DNA of 64,000 bases from positions 1,660,336 to 1,724,335 of the forward strand of contig NZ_FUWZ01000001.1 of the NCBI RefSeq assembly GCF_900167135.1. The letters run 5' to 3'. Positions 59,856-64,000 of the stretch are shown here, one piece after another. The notes beneath the pieces are model-generated. The model searched no databases and was not told the origin of the DNA. It was given only the letters and a program-made list of their open reading frames with translations. This DNA is from Chitinophaga eiseniae. GTDB taxonomy: Bacteria; Bacteroidota; Bacteroidia; Chitinophagales; Chitinophagaceae. The stretch's first letter is position 1. Each line of letters opens with the position of its first letter. A program made the position numbers and the translations under genes.

Positions 59856-62800
59856 ATGAAACAACTGATCGATACAGCCATACAAAAACGTTGGCTGATG
59901 GCGACACTATTTGCCTTACTGGCCGCCGGCGGCTGGTACAGCTGGCGGCAACTGGCGGTGGAGGCCTACCCTGACATTGCGGATGTTACTTCGCAGGTGG
60001 TGACGCAGGTACCCGGACTGGCGGCGGAAGAAGTGGAACAACAGATTACCATCCCGCTGGAACGGGCGCTGAATGGTATGCCCGGTATGCACGTGATGCG
60101 TTCGCGCTCCACCTTCGGCCTTTCTATGATCACCATCGTTTTTGAAGACGGCGTGGATGACTACTGGGCGCGGCAGCGCATCAAAGAAAGGCTGGGGGAC
60201 GTGACATTGCCTTATGGCGCACAGCCGGGACTGGACCCGCTGACATCGCCCATCGGCGAAATTTACCGCTACATCATAGAAAGTGACCAGGTGGACCTGC
60301 GTACGCTGACAGATCTGCAAAACTGGGTCATCATTCCCCGTATCAAACAGGTGACGGGCGTGGCAGACGTGACCAACTTCGGCGGCATCACCACGCAATA
60401 CCAGGTGGAGCTGGACCCGCAGAAACTGGAACAGTACCATCTGCCGCTGCATACCATTACCGATGCTATCAATAACAATAACTGCAACAGCGGCGGCAGT
60501 GTGCTGGAGCGCGGTGACCTGGGCTATGTGGTGCGGGGCATCGGCCTGATGAAATCGCTGGATGATATCGGGAAAACGGTGATCCGGTCGCCGCAGGGCG
60601 TACCGCTGTTTTTGCAGGATATCGGCAAACTGCGCTACGGCAACCTGGAACGCAAAGGCGTGCTGGGGTTTACAGATCATCAGCGGCACTACAGCGAAAG
60701 CATTGAAGGCATTGTGTTACTGCTGAAAGGACAGAATCCTTCCACAGTGCTGGATGGTGTACATAAGGCCGTGGAGGAGCTGAACAACGGCGGGCTGCCG
60801 CCGGGCGTGAAGATCCATCCTTTCCTCGACAGGACAGCGCTGGTAGACACCACGCTGCATACGGTATCTCATACGTTGTTGGAAGGGATGGCGCTGGTAG
60901 TGCTGGTGCTCATCATTTTCCTCGGTAGCTGGCGGGCGGCGCTGCTGGTGGCGGTGACCATCCCCCTGAGTTTACTGTTCGCTTTTATCGGGATGTATTT
61001 CACGCACATACCGGCCAACCTGTTGTCATTGGGCGCGGTGGATTTTGGCATTATCGTGGACGGCGCCATTGTGATGACAGAAACCATGCTACGGCAGCGG
61101 GAAGACCATCCCTCGGAGATGCTGGAGGAGGGCAGCTTTGCCAGGAAAGCTCGCTCTGTGGCGCGACCGGTGTTTTTTGCTACGCTGATCATCATCACCG
61201 CTTACCTGCCTTTGTTTGCCTTTGAACGGGTAGAAAAGAAACTTTTTACGCCGATGGCCTTCACAGTTGGATATGCGCTGCTTGGCGCACTGGCGGTGGC
61301 TTTGCTGCTGATTCCGGGTATGGCATATATGCTTTACCGTAAACCGCAGCGGGTGTATCACAACCGCTGGCTGGAAAAGCTGACAAGCGGTTATCAGCGA
61401 CGAATGGAGCGGATCATGGAACGTCCGCGGCGGGTATGGGCGCCGTTGGCCCTGATACTGGGCGCCGCCGTGGTGCTGAGCATTACGGTAGGTAAAGATT
61501 TCCTGCCACCGCTGGACGAGGGCTCCCTTTGGCTGCAGGTACAGCTGCCGCCCGGCGTATCGCTGGCCAAAGCCCGTGAAATGGCCGATACGCTGCGGCA
61601 AAGGACCCTGCGGCATCCGGAGGTGACGTACATGATGACGCAGACCGGCCGCAACGACGACGGTACTGACCCTTTTACACCTTCTCACTATGAATGTTCC
61701 ATTGGCCTGCTGCCATACAAAGACTGGCCTTCCGGTAAAACAAAGCAGGACCTGGTCCGCGAGCTGGCAGCGGATTACGCAGGTATGCCAGGTTATTCAG
61801 TGGGCTTCAGTCAGCCGATGATCGACGGTGTGATGGACAAGATCGCCGGAGCGCACAGTGAGCTGGTAGTGAAAGTATATGGCAAAGATTTCCGTGAAAC
61901 ACGGCGTACAGCCGAAGCCGTGATAGCTGCACTGGCCTCGGTGCCCGGCGCTGCTGACCTGGCGATTGACCAGGAGCCGCCGCTGCCGCAGTTGCAGATA
62001 CAGGCCGACAGGGCCGCTATTGCGCGGTATGGCCTTAATATGAACGACGTGGCGGAACTGATAGAAGTCGCCATTGGCGGCAAGGCCGTGGCACAGGTAT
62101 TTGCCGGCGACCGGGTATACGACATCAGCTGCCGCTACCAGGAAGACGCCCGCAATACCCCCGAAAAAATCGGTAACCTGATGCTCACCAATGGCGAGGG
62201 GATCAGGATTCCTTTGTCACAGGTAGCGAAAGTTCAGCTGTCAACTGGCGAAAGCACCATCACACGGGAGATGGGACGCCGCCATCTGACGGTACGGCTG
62301 AATCTCCGTGGCACGGACCTGACCACTTTCCTGCGCGCGGCGCAGCAGCAGATAGCACAGCAGGTGAAATACAATAAAGATCATATCGCAATAGCCTGGG
62401 GCGGACAATTTGAGAACAGAAACCGTGCCTACAGCCGGCTGGCGATGATTGTACCGGTCGCGCTGGGGCTAATGTTCATCTGGCTGTACGCCGCCTTTGG
62501 CGTGGCCCGGCAGGCGGCGCTCATTCTCTCCGTAGTGCCGTTGGCGTTGTTTGGCGGTATGCTGGCGCTGAATATACGCGGCATGACGCTCAACGTGTCC
62601 TCCGCCGTGGGGTTTATCGCCTTGTTTGGTGTGGCGGTCCAGAATGGCGTGCTGATGGTGTCGCAGATGAACCAGTTGCGCGGAACATTGCCTTCCCTGA
62701 AAGCCGCCGTCATACAGGCCGCCAGGGACCGTTTCCGGCCGGTGCTGATGACTGCTACCGTGGCCATGTTGGGGCTGTTGCCCGCATCGCTGGCCACCGG

Positions 62801-62936
62801 CATCGGCTCCGATGTGCAAAGACCACTGGCCACCGTGATCGTATACGGACTGTTATGTTCTACGGTGATCACGCTGTTTGCCCTGCCGGCACTGTATTAC
62901 CTGACCGAACGAAAAGGTGTTAACGAAACAAATTGA
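59856..62936 (+). CDS. RND efflux pump, heavy-metal type (CzcA/CusA family)
   Basis: 1,026 residues with twelve membrane helices in the usual arrangement (one near residue 15, five between 330 and 500, one near 525, five between 865 and 1015). HME-RND signatures: VEAYPDIADVTSQVVTQVPG, RALNGMPGMHVMRS and, in helix IV, AVDFGIIVDGAIVMTE with the proton-relay Asp residues of metal pumps. It moves monovalent or divalent metal ions, or other toxic compounds, out of the cell using proton flow. Adaptor 6 bp upstream, TolC-type channel 4 bp downstream. Confidence 0.95.
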   Translation: MKQLIDTAIQKRWLMATLFALLAAGGWYSWRQLAVEAYPDIADVTSQVVTQVPGLAAEEVEQQITIPLERALNGMPGMHVMRSRSTFGLSMITIVFEDGVDDYWARQRIKERLGDVTLPYGAQPGLDPLTSPIGEIYRYIIESDQVDLRTLTDLQNWVIIPRIKQVTGVADVTNFGGITTQYQVELDPQKLEQYHLPLHTITDAINNNNCNSGGSVLERGDLGYVVRGIGLMKSLDDIGKTVIRSPQGVPLFLQDIGKLRYGNLERKGVLGFTDHQRHYSESIEGIVLLLKGQNPSTVLDGVHKAVEELNNGGLPPGVKIHPFLDRTALVDTTLHTVSHTLLEGMALVVLVLIIFLGSWRAALLVAVTIPLSLLFAFIGMYFTHIPANLLSLGAVDFGIIVDGAIVMTETMLRQREDHPSEMLEEGSFARKARSVARPVFFATLIIITAYLPLFAFERVEKKLFTPMAFTVGYALLGALAVALLLIPGMAYMLYRKPQRVYHNRWLEKLTSGYQRRMERIMERPRRVWAPLALILGAAVVLSITVGKDFLPPLDEGSLWLQVQLPPGVSLAKAREMADTLRQRTLRHPEVTYMMTQTGRNDDGTDPFTPSHYECSIGLLPYKDWPSGKTKQDLVRELAADYAGMPGYSVGFSQPMIDGVMDKIAGAHSELVVKVYGKDFRETRRTAEAVIAALASVPGAADLAIDQEPPLPQLQIQADRAAIARYGLNMNDVAELIEVAIGGKAVAQVFAGDRVYDISCRYQEDARNTPEKIGNLMLTNGEGIRIPLSQVAKVQLSTGESTITREMGRRHLTVRLNLRGTDLTTFLRAAQQQIAQQVKYNKDHIAIAWGGQFENRNRAYSRLAMIVPVALGLMFIWLYAAFGVARQAALILSVVPLALFGGMLALNIRGMTLNVSSAVGFIALFGVAVQNGVLMVSQMNQLRGTLPSLKAAVIQAARDRFRPVLMTATVAMLGLLPASLATGIGSDVQRPLATVIVYGLLCSTVITLFALPALYYLTERKGVNETN

Positions 62937-62940
62937 TTTT

Positions 62941-64000
62941 ATGAGGACAAGATGGCTGTTGCCTTTAGGGCTTTTATATAGCGGCATCGCGGCCGCACAG
63001 GAAAAGCAGCTGGACTTTAGCGCTTACCTGTCCGGCGTGAGACAGCACAACCTGGGCTATGCCGCGGAAAAATTTAATATGGACGTGGCAGCTGCCAATG
63101 TGCTGATGGCAAAAGTTTTTCCGGACCCGGAAATCAGCGCCGGCGTATTTGACAATGGTCAGCGCCGGATGCAGCAGGGGTACGGCTTCAGCAGTAGTAT
63201 CAGTTATACGCTGGAACTGGGTGGTAAAAGACACGCCCGTATGGGGCTGGCCGTTAGTGAAAAGGAGGTGACGCGTTATCTGCTGGAAGACTATTTCCGT
63301 AACCTGCGGGCAGATGCTACGCTGGCATTTCTGACGGCTATGCAACTGCAACGGTTATACGATATGAAGATGGAAGCGTACCGTTATATGTGGCAATTGT
63401 CGCAGGCCGACAGTATCCGTTGCCGTGCCGGCCTGGTCCCGGAAGCGGACGCACGGCAGTCACGTGTGGAAGCGGGCATGTTGCTCAACGAAGCTATTGG
63501 CGCCGGGGCGGAACTGAAAGCGGCGCAGGTACAGCTGCAGCGGTTGATGGGCACTTACCGCGGCGATACGCTGATACAGCCGGTGGGCAACATGGACCGT
63601 TTTGAACGCAGTTTCCCGTTACAGGAACTGGTGGGCCATGCACAGCAGGAGCGGGCAGACCTGCTGGCCGCCCTGCGGCAAAAAGACGTGTCTGTAAAAA
63701 CGCTGCAACTGGCAAAGGCGGCCAGGATGATAGACCTGGGGCTTACCCTCGGCGTCAACAATGCGACGGTAGTTACCAACGTGGTAGCCCCTACGCCGTC
63801 CATGAACACGGTGTCGGCCGGTATCAGCCTGCCGCTGAAGTTCTCCAACCGCAACAAGGGCGATCTGCTGGCGGCCAATGCCGGTATACAGCAGCAGGAG
63901 GCGGTGTACAGGCAAACGTTGCTGCAGGTGCAAACGGAAGTCACCACGGCCTGGTTTACCTACCTCGGCGCCGGCCGCCAACGGGAGCAGTTCGATAACG
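62941..64000 (+). CDS. TolC-family outer-membrane efflux channel, 3' end outside window
   Basis: The frame from ATG 62941 is open to the last base (353 residues visible). Signal peptide RTRWLLPLGLLYSGIAAAQ, then helical repeats typical of TolC/CusC channels: AANVLMAKVFPDPEISAGVF, SISYTLELGGKRHARM and, in the second repeat, ISLPLKFSNRNKGDLLAANA with QTLLQVQTEVTTAW. It starts 4 bp after the pump gene and completes the tripartite system. It follows a terminal TTGATTTT stretch that contains the pump stop. Confidence 0.92.
   Translation, partial: MRTRWLLPLGLLYSGIAAAQEKQLDFSAYLSGVRQHNLGYAAEKFNMDVAAANVLMAKVFPDPEISAGVFDNGQRRMQQGYGFSSSISYTLELGGKRHARMGLAVSEKEVTRYLLEDYFRNLRADATLAFLTAMQLQRLYDMKMEAYRYMWQLSQADSIRCRAGLVPEADARQSRVEAGMLLNEAIGAGAELKAAQVQLQRLMGTYRGDTLIQPVGNMDRFERSFPLQELVGHAQQERADLLAALRQKDVSVKTLQLAKAARMIDLGLTLGVNNATVVTNVVAPTPSMNTVSAGISLPLKFSNRNKGDLLAANAGIQQQEAVYRQTLLQVQTEVTTAWFTYLGAGRQREQFDN

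Noticed and set aside
1..64000. CRISPR array or phage genes
   Set aside because: No regularly spaced repeats of 20-50 bases and no capsid, portal, terminase or integrase-like product were found on reading both strands.

Overview
The window looks like the chromosome of a Bacteroidota bacterium, most likely Chitinophaga or a close relative in the Chitinophagaceae. This rests on a SusC/SusD pair with ECF sigma factor and FecR anti-sigma factor, a GLPGLI protein next to an outer-membrane beta-barrel protein, a C-terminal domain resembling a type IX secretion sorting signal, many lipoproteins with the Bacteroidota SxxC style of lipobox, and promoters fitting TTTG-N19-TAnnTTTG. The genus is an inference from protein style; no database was searched.

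Layout. 1-4 kb: the end of an SNF2 helicase, then a minus-strand sugar-acid dehydratase/SDR operon. 4-13 kb: a beta-barrel/GLPGLI pair, small hypothetical proteins, an AAA ATPase, a thioesterase, tRNA-Ser(TGA), a collagen-like lipoprotein and a DJ-1 family protein. 13.4-14.5 kb: an AT-rich patch with two small secreted peptides. 14.6-20.1 kb: ordinary GC-richer genes (M48 peptidase, a hydrolase fold lacking its nucleophile, a single-domain AraC protein).

20.1-33.5 kb is the unusual part: an AT-rich block (about 33% G+C in two hand-counted 60-base samples, against 53-57% in two samples just beyond it). It holds four more peptides of the same family, a polytopic GT-C-like membrane protein, two thioredoxin-fold proteins, a prolyl-oligopeptidase-like S9 peptidase, an IS256-family element, SusD and most of SusC. 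All six peptides share a signal-like N-terminus, an ASxAR-xxx-VIY motif and (in five of six) two cysteines 26-27 residues apart. The composition changes abruptly inside susC at about 33.44-33.54 kb: the N-terminal STN and regulatory domains are host-like, the rest of the plug and the barrel are AT-rich. This suggests a swapped-in module for small secreted cysteine-pair peptides, with redox, peptidase and transport partners, placed under the resident sigma/FecR/STN sensing front end. The family grouping and junction are visible in the sequence; the functional link is inference.

34-42 kb: FecR, ECF sigma, two RibD-C/DHFR-like reductases, a VOC protein, GlxA- and AraC-type regulators and an S41 peptidase. 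42-49 kb: divergent GH16 and GH30 glycosidases (probably beta-glucan breakdown) and a 1,124-residue secreted M43 metalloprotease. 49-55.5 kb: epimerase-like protein, class I FBP aldolase, a fragment of a VOC gene, an M20 hydrolase, and the proB-proA operon. 55.6-64 kb: a class A beta-lactamase, an OmpR-type response regulator and histidine kinase, then a CzcB/CzcA/TolC-type efflux operon whose promoter carries four 11-bp-phased repeats, a likely binding array for that regulator. The TolC-type gene runs off the end of the window.
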